64,000 nt of DNA, taken from assembly GCF_003583765.1 (NCBI RefSeq), contig NZ_QXQA01000003.1:248001-312000 (forward strand). The letters run 5' to 3'. Of this stretch, positions 38,364 through 46,724 are shown piece after piece (positions within the stretch are counted from its first letter, which is position 1; every line of letters begins with the position of its first letter). A program made the translations under genes and the position numbers. The notes under the pieces are model-generated. The model was given only the letters and a program-made list of their open reading frames with translations. It searched no databases and had not been told where the DNA came from. The DNA is from Paenibacillus nanensis (GTDB taxonomy: Bacteria > Bacillota > Bacilli > Paenibacillales > Paenibacillaceae).

Positions 38364-39494
38364 ATGGCTAACAAACGCGATTATTATGAAGTGCTGGGTG
38401 TCGGTAAGGATGCCTCCGCGGAAGATATTAAAAAGGCGTACCGCAAGCTGGCGAGACAATATCATCCGGACGTCAACAAGGCTGAGGATGCGGAAGCGAA
38501 ATTCAAAGAAGTGAAGGAAGCTTACGATGTGCTAAGCGATGACGGCAAGCGGGCAACCTATGACCGCTACGGTCATGTCGATCCGAATCAAGGCTTTGGC
38601 GGCGGTGCCGGCGGAGCGGACTTCGGCGGCTTTGGCGACATTTTTGATATGTTCTTCGGAGGAGGCGGCAGCCGCCGCGATCCGAACGCGCCCCAACGGG
38701 GCAACGATCTTCAATATACGATGACGATCGAATTTAAGGAAGCGGTATTTGGCAAAGAAGCCGAGATTACGATTCCGCGGACAGAATCCTGCGATACTTG
38801 CCATGGTTCCGGGGCGAAGCCGGGAACGAAGCCGGAGACTTGCTCGACCTGCCGAGGCTCAGGCCAGCAAGAGGTCGTGCAGAACACGCCGTTCGGCCGT
38901 ATGGTCAACCGCCGGGCCTGTACGAACTGCGGCGGCACAGGCCGCATTATCCGCGAGAAATGCGGAACCTGCCATGGCGCGGGCAAAGTGAAAAAGCAGC
39001 GCCGCATCAAGGTGAACATTCCTGCGGGTGTGGACGACGGCGCGCAAATCCGGATGTCCGGCGAAGGTGAAGGCGGACTCAGAGGCGGTCCTTCGGGCGA
39101 CTTGTACATTGTGCTTCGAGTGAAGAAGCATGAGTTCTTCGACCGCGAAGGCGACGATATTTATTGCGAGGTGCCGCTCACTTTCGTGCAAGCCGCACTC
39201 GGCGATGAAATCGAAATACCGACATTAACGGAGAAGGTGAAGCTGAAGATCCCTGCGGGCACACAGACGGGCACCTACTTCAGACTGAAAGGGAAAGGCG
39301 TTCCGAAGCTGCGCGGCTACGGCACGGGCGATCAGCATGTCAAGGTAACCATCGTGACGCCGACAAGCCTGACCGATGAGCAAAAGGAGCTGCTTCGTCA
39401 ATTCGGCGATCTATCCGGAGAGTCAACCAGCGAACAACAAGAGCATCATGAATCTATTTTTGAACGTATGAAGAAGGCGTTCCGCGGCGATTAG
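38364..39494 (+). CDS. dnaJ: Chaperone protein DnaJ (Hsp40)
   Basis: 376 residues, type I. J domain with HPD at 34-36, Gly/Phe-rich linker (about 75-108), four zinc-binding repeats ([32 protein letters not shown]) and two beta-barrel substrate domains. It delivers substrates to DnaK. Last gene of the heat-shock operon: a terminator overlaps its stop codon. Confidence 0.97.
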   Translation: MANKRDYYEVLGVGKDASAEDIKKAYRKLARQYHPDVNKAEDAEAKFKEVKEAYDVLSDDGKRATYDRYGHVDPNQGFGGGAGGADFGGFGDIFDMFFGGGGSRRDPNAPQRGNDLQYTMTIEFKEAVFGKEAEITIPRTESCDTCHGSGAKPGTKPETCSTCRGSGQQEVVQNTPFGRMVNRRACTNCGGTGRIIREKCGTCHGAGKVKKQRRIKVNIPAGVDDGAQIRMSGEGEGGLRGGPSGDLYIVLRVKKHEFFDREGDDIYCEVPLTFVQAALGDEIEIPTLTEKVKLKIPAGTQTGTYFRLKGKGVPKLRGYGTGDQHVKVTIVTPTSLTDEQKELLRQFGDLSGESTSEQQEHHESIFERMKKAFRGD

Positions 39495-39513
39495 CGCGGA
39501 GCGTCTTTTTTTT
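39477..39513 (+). terminator. Terminator overlapping the dnaJ stop codon
   Basis: GCGTTCCGCG (39477-39486) pairs with CGCGGAGCGT (39495-39504) across the stop codon, followed by eight T from 39506. Confidence 0.8.
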
Positions 39514-39566
39514 GGTTCAAGGAGGGGATGATTCCCCCATGGCGCGAGTCGTCTTGTAAAACGGTG

Positions 39567-40530
39567 GGAACTTGTATGAAAAAACGCACCAAAGAGGGCG
39601 GCAGAGTGGCAGGGTACGTGATTTGTACGAAAAATCGTACAAAAGTGGGCGAGAAGAGCAACGTATGGCGTGAATTGTACAAAAAATCGTACAAGAGAGG
39701 CCGGGTAGAGTGGCATGTGGCGTGAATTGTGCGAAAAAACGTACAAAGTGGGCGAGAAGAGCGGCAAATGGCGTGATTTGTACGAAAAAACATACAAAAG
39801 AGGCGGGTAGAGCGGCAAGTAGCGTGAATTGTATGAAATACCGTACAAAAGTGGGCGAGAAGAGCGGCAAATGGCGTGATTTGTACGAAAAATCGTACAA
39901 AAGAGGGCGAGAAGAGCTACGTGTGGCGTGAATTGTACGAAAAATCGTACAAAAGTGGGCGAGAAGAGCTGCATATGGCGTGAATTGTACGAAAAATCGT
40001 ACAAAAGTGGTCGGGTGGAGTGGCAGGTGGCGTGAATTGTACGAAAAATCGCTCAGAAGAGGCAGGGTAGAGCTGCAAATGGCGTGATTTGTACGAAAAA
40101 TCATACTAAAGAGGCGGGTAGAGCGGCAAATGGCGTGATTTGTACGAAAAATCGTACAAAAGTGGTCGGGTGGAGTGGCAGGTGGCGTGAATTGTACGAA
40201 AAATCGCTCAGAAGAGGCAGGGTAGAGCTGCATATGGCGTGAATTGTACGAAAAATCGTACAAAAGTGGGCGAGAAGGGCTGCAAATGGCGTGAATTTGT
40301 GCGAAAAATCATACAAAAGTGGTCGGGCGGAGTGGCAGGTGGTGTGAATTGTACGAAAAATCGTACAAAAGTGGTCGGGTGGAGTGGCAGGTGGCGTGAA
40401 TTGTACGAAAAATCGCTCAAAAGAGGCAGGGGAGAGCTGCAAATGGCGTGCGTGATTTGTATGAAAAATCGTACAAAAAGGGCAGAGGTGCAGCAAATAA
40501 TGGGGGCTTGTATGGTAAAACGTGCAAGAT
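39567..40530. repeat. Non-coding array of about nineteen 52-bp palindromic units
   Basis: Unit starts (GTGA..) were tracked at 39618, 39670, 39722, 39773, 39824, 39876, 39928, 39980, 40032, 40084, 40135, 40187, 40239, 40291, 40344, 40396 and 40448, with decayed units at both ends; spacing 51-53 (once 56 to the next). Each begins near TTGTACGAAAAATCGTACAA, a palindrome with 8-bp arms, followed by about 32 bases of purine-rich spacer ending in GGCGTGA. Spacers fall into a few recurring types (for example GTGGGCGAGAAGAGC, GTGGTCGGGTGGAGTGG, GAGGCAGGGTAGAGCTGC), and a three-unit block recurs. Spacers are related to each other, so this is not CRISPR. Reverse frames stay open, but 52 is not a multiple of three and no ribosome site is present. 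Confidence 0.95.
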
Positions 40531-40591
40531 AGCGAGCTGCCACCCATATAACTAGACACCCGGTTAGATGCGATCCTATTGTATAAGAACC

Positions 40592-40622
40592 TTTACATAA
40601 GCGCATTCTAAGTTGGTATATA
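40592..40622 (+). promoter_or_regulatory. Possible promoter for the YfhD-like gene
   Basis: TTTACA (40592-40597), 19 bases, then TATATA (40617-40622) preceded by TGG, an extended -10 form. The remaining 40531-40656 shows no other feature. Confidence 0.4.
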
Positions 40623-40656
40623 TCCAGCATACGAAAGCGGAGGAGGTTTCAGCGAA

Positions 40657-40830
40657 ATGAATGAAAACTATAACAACAACTTGAATCCTGACAATGCCGG
40701 ATTACTGCCGGAGGATATGGACGGGAAAGTGGAAGACGTAGAGTTTTCGGAAGAGCTGGCTGATGAAGCGGACCGAATCGCGCAGCGGCGCGCAAGGGAA
40801 GCGGATGCTCGCAACGAGGAGCGCTCCTAA
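40657..40830 (+). CDS. Small acidic YfhD-like protein
   Basis: 57 residues behind GCGGAGGAGG. The core VEDVEFSEELADEADRIAQ and the charged RRAREADARNEER tail fit the small YfhD family of Bacillales as I remember it; function unknown, and the assignment is unsearched. Highly hydrophilic and probably disordered or a single helix. The stop TAA overlaps the next start (TAATG), so the two are translationally coupled. Confidence 0.65.
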   Translation: MNENYNNNLNPDNAGLLPEDMDGKVEDVEFSEELADEADRIAQRRAREADARNEERS

Positions 40831-41036
40831 TGTCGCCTGTAGAGATTAACGCATCCTTTCATAATGAACAGGAAGCGCAAGAAGCGCTCCATAAGCTGCA
40901 GGCGCTTCGTGTTGTTGAGGTGGGCGGCTTAAATGAAAGCGGCTTGTTAACAGCGACGGTGGATGAGTCGGTGGCAGACCGCGCGATGAGACTAATTGAG
41001 CAAGTCGGAGGGAGCATCAGCTCAGATCTGATGTAA
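40830..41036 (+). CDS. Small hypothetical protein
   Basis: 68 residues, ATG in the TAATG overlap with the preceding gene. The pattern (beta strand INASF, helix NEQEAQEALHKLQAL, strand VVEVGG, strand LLTATVD, helix VADRAMRLIEQVGG) looks like a small ferredoxin-like alpha/beta fold, as in the YflT/general-stress or ACT-like small proteins; this is inference from the pattern. A terminator follows. Confidence 0.65.
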   Translation: MSPVEINASFHNEQEAQEALHKLQALRVVEVGGLNESGLLTATVDESVADRAMRLIEQVGGSISSDLM

Positions 41037-41060
41037 ACACCATAGATATGAAATATTCGA

Positions 41061-41100
41061 ATGACGCAACGGCGATTGCTGGTTTTTGCGTCATTTTTTT
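41061..41100 (+). terminator. Terminator upstream of prmA
   Basis: ATGACGCAA (41061-41069) pairs with TTGCGTCAT (41086-41094), followed by a run of T. Confidence 0.88.
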
Positions 41101-41128
41101 GTGCTTCTGCGCCCGTCTGGTGTACAAT
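41099..41128 (+). promoter_or_regulatory. SigA promoter for prmA
   Basis: TTGTGC (41099-41104), 18 bases, TACAAT (41123-41128), just after the terminator T run. Confidence 0.55.
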
Positions 41129-41163
41129 AGAGGATAGGCATTTTGACTTGGGAGGCAATACAT

Positions 41164-42153
41164 ATGAAATGGCATGAACTAACGATCGCAACAACTGAAG
41201 AAGCGACGGAAATGATTTCGAACTTCCTGCATGAAATGGGAGCAGGCGGCGTATCCATTGAAGAATCCGGCACGCTTAACAAGCCTCGCGACACCTCGCT
41301 GGGACAATGGTATGAGCTGCCTCTTAACGATATACCGGAAGGGCAAGCGGTAATTAAAGGGTATTTTGCTGAGGGTACTGATTTGGAGGCGCTGATCGAA
41401 GCGTTAAAGCCGCGCGTCGACGAACTGAAGCAATTCGATATCGACACGGGAGAAGTAACGTATTCCGCGGTTGAAGTGGATGACGAGGATTGGGCAACGG
41501 CTTGGAAGCAATATTTTAAGCCGATCCGCGTTTCGGATACGCTGACGATCAAGCCTACGTGGGAGGAATACGAAGCCAGCGAAGGGGAGCGGATTATTGA
41601 GCTTGATCCAGGCATGGCTTTCGGAACCGGCACGCACCCGACGACGGCATTGTGCCTCCAGACGTTGGAGTCAGTAGTAAAAGGCGGCGAAGAGATGATC
41701 GACGTTGGTACGGGCTCAGGCATTCTTGCCATCGGCGCGTGCCGTCTCGGAGCAAAAAGCGTTCTTGCTCTGGATCTTGATCCGGTCGCAGTATCGAGCG
41801 CGACGGAGAACGTTAGCTTGAACGGTTTGTCGGATCAAGTGGAGGTTAAGCTAAGCGACCTGCTTGGGGTTCTGCGCGAAAATCAGAATGAGATGAATCA
41901 CGATGAGCAGCTTCGCGTTACGGTACCGGTTGATTTGGTCGTCGCCAATATACTTGCGGAAATTATTTTGTTGTTCATCGACGATGTCTATGCTGCGCTG
42001 AAGCCTGGCGGTATTTACATTGCATCGGGTGTTTACAAAAATAAAGAAACCGACGTGGAGCATGGGTTAATCACTTCGGGCTTCCAAATTATTGAGAAAC
42101 GCCGCGACGAGGACTGGATCGCGTTTGTGGCAAAAAAACCGCAGGAGGGCTAA
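41164..42153 (+). CDS. prmA: Ribosomal protein L11 methyltransferase
   Basis: 329 residues from the ATG at 41164 behind GGGAGG. The N-terminal substrate domain starts MKWHELTIATTEEATEMIS; the SAM domain shows ELDPGMAFGTGTHPTT, DVGTGSGILAIGACRLGA and VVANILAEII, all signatures of PrmA, which trimethylates L11. In Bacillus (yqeT) it follows dnaJ directly; here the 52-bp array and two small genes separate them. The S2P gene begins immediately after the stop. Confidence 0.95.
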   Translation: MKWHELTIATTEEATEMISNFLHEMGAGGVSIEESGTLNKPRDTSLGQWYELPLNDIPEGQAVIKGYFAEGTDLEALIEALKPRVDELKQFDIDTGEVTYSAVEVDDEDWATAWKQYFKPIRVSDTLTIKPTWEEYEASEGERIIELDPGMAFGTGTHPTTALCLQTLESVVKGGEEMIDVGTGSGILAIGACRLGAKSVLALDLDPVAVSSATENVSLNGLSDQVEVKLSDLLGVLRENQNEMNHDEQLRVTVPVDLVVANILAEIILLFIDDVYAALKPGGIYIASGVYKNKETDVEHGLITSGFQIIEKRRDEDWIAFVAKKPQEG

Positions 42154-42840
42154 ATGGAGAGATTCCTTTGGTATCCGCTTGAGCATTTGCCGTTCATCGT
42201 AATCGTGCTAATGATTGTGTTCACTGTTCATGAATTTGCTCATGCCTACAGTGCGTACAAGTTCGGGGATGATACGGCCTATAAGGAGGGCAGGGTGTCT
42301 CTGAACCCAATGGTTCATTTGGATCTGTTCGGCACTATCTTGCTCCTTATTGCCGGCTTCGGTTGGGCGAAGCCGGTACCCGTTAGAACGAGCAGGTTCA
42401 AGCATCGGCGCGTAATGAGCATTATTGTGTCTGCAGTAGGTCCGCTTAGTAATTTGCTGATGGCGGTTATCGGTTTGCTGCTCGTTTACATTTTATTTGC
42501 CACCGGGCTTATGCACGCCGGATCGGTTGGCGTTCAAAGCGCTTTATCCGTATTTTTCTTATATTTCATATCAATCAATCTTCTATTGTTTGTATTCAAC
42601 TTGATTCCATTACCACCGCTTGACGGTTACCGCATCGTTTCAGAGTTTTTACCTCTTCGTTTGCGCTATAAAGTGGAGCAGAACATTCAATGGGGCATGA
42701 TTATCTTTTTATTGCTCGTCTTTATCCCTCCATTGAGGGCTGTGACACTAGATCCGATATTAGGGATACAGACCCCCATTTTTAATGGGTTAGATGGATT
42801 GTTAAGTTCCATATTCGGTTTCAAAGTTTTTTGGAACTAG
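42154..42840 (+). CDS. Site-2 protease family membrane metalloprotease (M50)
   Basis: 228 residues and about five or six transmembrane segments. The zinc site is HEFAH (H26, E27, H30), with the second aspartate in NLIPLPPLDGYR (D157) as third ligand. No PDZ or CBS domain. Such short M50 proteins are widespread; substrates may be anti-sigma factors or signal peptides (inference). ATG directly follows the prmA stop, so translation is coupled; the insertion between prmA and rsmE is not found in Bacillus subtilis. Confidence 0.88.
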   Translation: MERFLWYPLEHLPFIVIVLMIVFTVHEFAHAYSAYKFGDDTAYKEGRVSLNPMVHLDLFGTILLLIAGFGWAKPVPVRTSRFKHRRVMSIIVSAVGPLSNLLMAVIGLLLVYILFATGLMHAGSVGVQSALSVFFLYFISINLLLFVFNLIPLPPLDGYRIVSEFLPLRLRYKVEQNIQWGMIIFLLLVFIPPLRAVTLDPILGIQTPIFNGLDGLLSSIFGFKVFWN

Positions 42841-42897
42841 ATTCAAATGGATTTATTGAAGATAAACATGCTATGATGAAGGATGGAATTTAAGCTT

Positions 42898-43680
42898 ATG
42901 CAACGATATTTTGTGGCGCCGGAGCAAATCAAAGACGGCGTCGTGACGATAACGGGCGAGGATGCCCACCATGCGGCCCGCGTCATGCGCATGAAGCCGG
43001 AAGACCGGTTCATCGCATGTGACGGACAGGGACGCACGGCCCTAGCCGCTGTAGTGGAAGCATCGCCGCAGGAAGTGCGCGCGGAGGTGCTGGAGCTGCT
43101 GCCGCTTGACAGTGAGCCGCGGTGGTCGGTAACGATCGCGCAAAGCTTGCCGAAGGGCGACAAGATGGAGCTTGTCATACAGAAAGGAACGGAGATCGGC
43201 GCCGCCGCGTTCCTTCCTTTTGAGTCGGAGCGAATGGTTGTCCAGTACGACGGCAAAAAGGAAGCGAAGCGTCTGGAGCGATGGGGCAAAATCGCGAAAG
43301 AAGCGGCGGAGCAGGCGCATCGGCAGCGTATTCCTGAGCTGAAGACGCTGCATAGCTGGAAGCAGCTGTTAGCCGCTGTCAAGGAATATGATCTCGCGCT
43401 CTTCTGCTACGAGCGAGAGGGCAAGGACGCGCATGGCCGAGGAATCGGCGACGTCGTGCGCAAATGGAAGATGGACAATGCCGGCAAGGCGGATACCCGG
43501 GCGAATATTCTGCTGATTGTCGGGTCCGAAGGCGGGTTCACCGAGCGTGAAGCCGAGGAAGCGGAAGCAGCGGGAGCACAGCTTGCCGGTCTCGGCAAAC
43601 GGATACTTCGAACGGAAACGGCGGGTTTGGTCGGACTTACCTGCTTGCTATATGAATCTGGAGAAATGGGAGGAGCGTGA
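42898..43680 (+). CDS. rsmE: 16S rRNA (uracil(1498)-N3)-methyltransferase
   Basis: 260 residues. A SPOUT-class enzyme with a PUA-like head (MQRYFVAPEQI, GEDAHHAARVMRMKPED) and the knotted SAM site (LLIVGSEGGFTEREAEEA, LGKRILRTETAGLVGLT). The MQRYF start at 42898 is the family norm; an in-frame ATG at 42883 overlaps the AAGGATGG ribosome site. The start region of the next gene overlaps its end. Confidence 0.94.
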   Translation: MQRYFVAPEQIKDGVVTITGEDAHHAARVMRMKPEDRFIACDGQGRTALAAVVEASPQEVRAEVLELLPLDSEPRWSVTIAQSLPKGDKMELVIQKGTEIGAAAFLPFESERMVVQYDGKKEAKRLERWGKIAKEAAEQAHRQRIPELKTLHSWKQLLAAVKEYDLALFCYEREGKDAHGRGIGDVVRKWKMDNAGKADTRANILLIVGSEGGFTEREAEEAEAAGAQLAGLGKRILRTETAGLVGLTCLLYESGEMGGA

Positions 43681-43685
43681 CCATC

Positions 43686-45080
43686 ATGCCATCAGTCGCG
43701 TTTTATACTTTAGGCTGCAAAGTAAACTTCTACGATACGGAAGCGATCTGGCAGCTGTTCAAAAATGAAGGTTACGAGCAAGTCGATTTTGAAACGAACA
43801 CAGCCGATGTTTACTTAATTAATACGTGTACGGTAACAAATACAGGCGATAAAAAGAGCCGTCAAATTATTCGCCGCGCGGTCAGACGCAATCCGGACGC
43901 GATTATTGCGGTAACGGGCTGCTACGCGCAGACGTCGCCTGCGGAAATTATGGCCATCGAAGGCGTCGATCTTGTCATCGGCACGCAAGACCGAGACAAG
44001 ATTATGACGTACGTGAAGCAAATACAGGAAGACCGCAAACCGGTAAACGCGGTGCGCAACATTATGAAGACGCGCAGCTTCGAGGAGCTGGATGTGCCGG
44101 ACTTTGCCGAGCGCACGCGCGCGTTCCTGAAAATTCAAGAAGGCTGCAACAACTTCTGCACCTTCTGTATTATTCCATGGTCGAGAGGCTTGTCGCGCAG
44201 CCGCGACCCGCAAAGCGTGCTGGAGCAGGCGAAAGCGCTAGTTGCGGCCGGCTACAAAGAGATCGTCCTGACGGGAATTCATACCGGCGGGTACGGCGAC
44301 GATATGGAAAATTACAATTTGACCAGCCTGCTTTGGGATTTGGACAAGGTGGAGGGGCTGGAACGGATCCGGATCAGCTCGATCGAGGCGAGTCAAATCG
44401 ACGACGCGATGATTGAAGTGCTGAACCGCTCGAGCAAAATGTGCCGTCATTTGCACATTCCGCTGCAAGCCGGCGAAAATTCGGTGTTGAAGCGTATGCG
44501 CCGCAAGTATACGACGGAAGAATTCGCCGCTAAAATCAAACGTCTGAAAGAAGCGATGCCTGGCGTCGCGATTACAACGGACGTAATCGTCGGCTTCCCC
44601 GGCGAGACGGATGAAATGTTCGAAGCAGGCTATCGCTTTATGGAGGAGCTGGGCTTCGCGGAAATGCACGTATTCCCGTATTCGAAACGGACGGGAACTC
44701 CTGCTGCAAGGATGGAAGACCAAGTGGACGAGGAAGTGAAAAACGAACGCGTTCATAAGCTGATCGACCTGTCCGAAAAAATGCAGCTGCAGTACGCAGA
44801 AAAGTATGTCGGCGCCGTGCTCGACGTCATCCCGGAGCGGGATTACAAAGGCGCGCCTGGCCAAGGACTTGTCATGGGGTATACCGACAACTATTTGCAG
44901 GTTGTGTTTGACGGCTCCGAAGATTTGATCGGACAGCTCTGCCGCGTGAAGATTACGGAAGCGGGAGTCAACGAATGCCGCGGCCAATTCATTCGCGTGC
45001 TGGATTCGAGAGTTCCGGCGGAGCAGCCGGAAGCAACACAATCGTTCGAATACGAGCGTCCTGAAGCTTTGCAGGCTTAG
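43686..45080 (+). CDS. mtaB: tRNA t6A37 methylthiotransferase MtaB
   Basis: 464 residues. It adds a methylthio group to N6-threonylcarbamoyladenosine 37. Order: UPF0004 domain with cysteines in TLGCKVN, NTCTVTN and GCYAQ (auxiliary cluster), radical SAM domain with CNNFCTFC, and a C-terminal TRAM domain. ATG 43686 (MPSVAFYTLGCK) has GGGAGGAG ten bases upstream; a GTG at 43677 overlaps the rsmE stop. Equivalent to yqeV, behind rsmE as in Bacillus. Confidence 0.95.
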   Translation: MPSVAFYTLGCKVNFYDTEAIWQLFKNEGYEQVDFETNTADVYLINTCTVTNTGDKKSRQIIRRAVRRNPDAIIAVTGCYAQTSPAEIMAIEGVDLVIGTQDRDKIMTYVKQIQEDRKPVNAVRNIMKTRSFEELDVPDFAERTRAFLKIQEGCNNFCTFCIIPWSRGLSRSRDPQSVLEQAKALVAAGYKEIVLTGIHTGGYGDDMENYNLTSLLWDLDKVEGLERIRISSIEASQIDDAMIEVLNRSSKMCRHLHIPLQAGENSVLKRMRRKYTTEEFAAKIKRLKEAMPGVAITTDVIVGFPGETDEMFEAGYRFMEELGFAEMHVFPYSKRTGTPAARMEDQVDEEVKNERVHKLIDLSEKMQLQYAEKYVGAVLDVIPERDYKGAPGQGLVMGYTDNYLQVVFDGSEDLIGQLCRVKITEAGVNECRGQFIRVLDSRVPAEQPEATQSFEYERPEALQA

Positions 45081-45096
45081 GCGCGGGCATTAGGCG

Positions 45097-45145
45097 GGAT
45101 TCCTTTTCTTTTCGCGTCATATCCGAAAAGATGAAGGAATCCTTT
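45097..45145 (+). terminator. Terminator after mtaB
   Basis: GGATTCCTT (45097-45105) with CTTTTC inside pairs with GAAAAG and AAGGAATCC (45134-45142), followed only by TTT, so efficiency is uncertain. Confidence 0.6.
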
Positions 45146-45188
45146 GCTGCATATACTATTCCCGTAAAGGTTGTAAGGGGGAAGGGAC

Positions 45189-45620
45189 ATGTTGGAAATT
45201 TCTGCAGGCGGGGTCGTTTTCCGCCATAATGAGCAAGGTGAATTGCAGGTTCAGCTCATTCAGGACCGGTACGGCAAGGTGTCGCTCCCGAAGGGGAAGA
45301 TGGAAGCGGGCGAGACGGTCGAGCAGACCGCGCTTCGCGAAATCGAAGAGGAGACCGGACTGAAGGGCGTTATTGTTGCGCCGATCGATCAAATCAAGTA
45401 CCAATACGAGCATAGTGAACACGGAACGGTGAACAAGGAGGTTCATTATTATCTCGTGGAAGCGGTTGGCGGCAAGCATCAAGCGCAGGTGGAAGAAATC
45501 CGGGGCGTCGATTGGTTCGAGCCGCTTGAGGCCTGGCGCCGCCAGAAGCAATCCGGCTACGACAACAACCATCGCATCGTTGCCGGAGCGCTTCAGCTGC
45601 TGGGCATTTCGGTCAGCTAG
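45189..45620 (+). CDS. Nudix hydrolase
   Basis: 143 residues. The Nudix box is complete: G36, E42, R50, E51, E54, E55 and G57 follow the GX5EX7REUXEEXGU spacing. ISAGGVVFRHNEQGELQVQLI and SLPKGKMEAGE resemble the MutT/Ap4A hydrolase group, suggesting nucleotide house-cleaning; the exact substrate is unknown. GGGGGAAGGGAC precedes the ATG. Convergent with yqeW. Confidence 0.88.
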   Translation: MLEISAGGVVFRHNEQGELQVQLIQDRYGKVSLPKGKMEAGETVEQTALREIEEETGLKGVIVAPIDQIKYQYEHSEHGTVNKEVHYYLVEAVGGKHQAQVEEIRGVDWFEPLEAWRRQKQSGYDNNHRIVAGALQLLGISVS

Positions 45621-45644
45621 TGCGACTTCCCGCTTATTCCGTGT

Positions 45645-46625
45645 TTAACCTAAGTCCGCTGTCTCTAATCGCTTAATGGGACCGATATAGCAGAGGGGCA
45701 GCGCGAGCAGCGAGCATACGATATTAAAGATCGTTTGCGCGTGGGCGATCATCGAAGCAGGCGAATGCGAGAGCCACTCGGCAACGGCCGCCAGCTCGCC
45801 GACGAGGGGAAGGAACAGCAATGCTCCGAACACGTTAAGCAGCGTATGCGAATAAGCGACATATTGTCCCGCGCGCGAACCGCCGATGCTAGCCAGCAAC
45901 GCGGTAACGCAAGTGCCGATATTGGAGCCTAGGACGAAGGCTACGCCCAGCTCCGGCGGCATGGCTCCGATCGTCAGAAATCCCATGACGAGGCCGATGA
46001 CAGCCGCGCTGCTATGGATGGCGGCGGTTAGAATGGCTCCTGCCGCCAGTCCCCACCAAATGCCGGTCCCCGCTTTGTCCATAAACCAGGCAAACATCTC
46101 GCTTTGCTGAACGGCGGGACCGATGGATTGCATCAGCGAAAGGCCGTACAACAGAAGGCCAAAGCCGCATATTGCGACAGAAGCCGAACGGACGGGATCC
46201 AGCCAGCGCGGCTTGCGGAGCCATGGAATTAGCTTTATTTCACCGAATAGAGCTGTCACAAGCCACATCCCTATCGAAAAAAGCAGAAAAGGCTTCGCCA
46301 ATTGCTGAATGTTAAGGCCGATCAATTCGGTTGTTAAGCAAGTGCCGATATTGGTGCCGAGTATGATGCCCAGCGTTCGCGGAAAGGTGAGCACGCGGGC
46401 GTTGACGAGGCCGATAGAAATAACCGTGACGGCCGTGCTGCTCTGCAGAACCGCCGTTGTTGCCGTGCCGACCGCAAGCCCGTGAAGAGGCGTCTTCGTC
46501 GACCGCTGCAGCGCTTGCGTCAAATATGGACCGGCCAGCCGATGCAAAGCCAGCTCCATCAGCTTCATGCCGCACATAAAGACGGAGAAGCCAAGCAGCA
46601 TAGGCAATAGAATGGAATGGATCAT
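45645..46625 (-). CDS. yqeW: Na/Pi cotransporter family protein, YqeW-like
   Basis: 326 residues with eight or nine transmembrane segments and the two inverted NptA/PF02690 repeats, each with the QSS-type motif (VLQSSTAVTVISIGLV and AAIHSSAAVIGLV) and a GTNIGTC/GSNIGTC motif (both present). No C-terminal PhoU-like domain. Located near mtaB as yqeW is in Bacillus, but on the opposite strand. Start ATG 46625 follows AAGGGG. Likely Na+-coupled phosphate movement; substrate unproven. Confidence 0.88.
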   Translation of the reverse strand: MIHSILLPMLLGFSVFMCGMKLMELALHRLAGPYLTQALQRSTKTPLHGLAVGTATTAVLQSSTAVTVISIGLVNARVLTFPRTLGIILGTNIGTCLTTELIGLNIQQLAKPFLLFSIGMWLVTALFGEIKLIPWLRKPRWLDPVRSASVAICGFGLLLYGLSLMQSIGPAVQQSEMFAWFMDKAGTGIWWGLAAGAILTAAIHSSAAVIGLVMGFLTIGAMPPELGVAFVLGSNIGTCVTALLASIGGSRAGQYVAYSHTLLNVFGALLFLPLVGELAAVAEWLSHSPASMIAHAQTIFNIVCSLLALPLCYIGPIKRLETADLG

Positions 46626-46724
46626 GCTCGTAAATCCCCTTTTTGGTTGATGCGGATACCTTATAGCTATGCGCGCGGCAAAACAAGCATGACAAGCCCT
46701 TACATAGAGAGGAAGAAAGTTAAG

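Noticed and set aside
39567..40530. CRISPR array
   Set aside because: The spacers between palindromes are themselves similar and recur in a few types; no cas gene is nearby.
39423..40630. Long reverse-strand frames within the 52-bp array, up to 248 codons (with YNSRH and FVQFTP repeats in translation)
   Set aside because: The unit length is not a multiple of three, so frames only persist because the repeat lacks stops; there is no ribosome site and the frames overlap one another.
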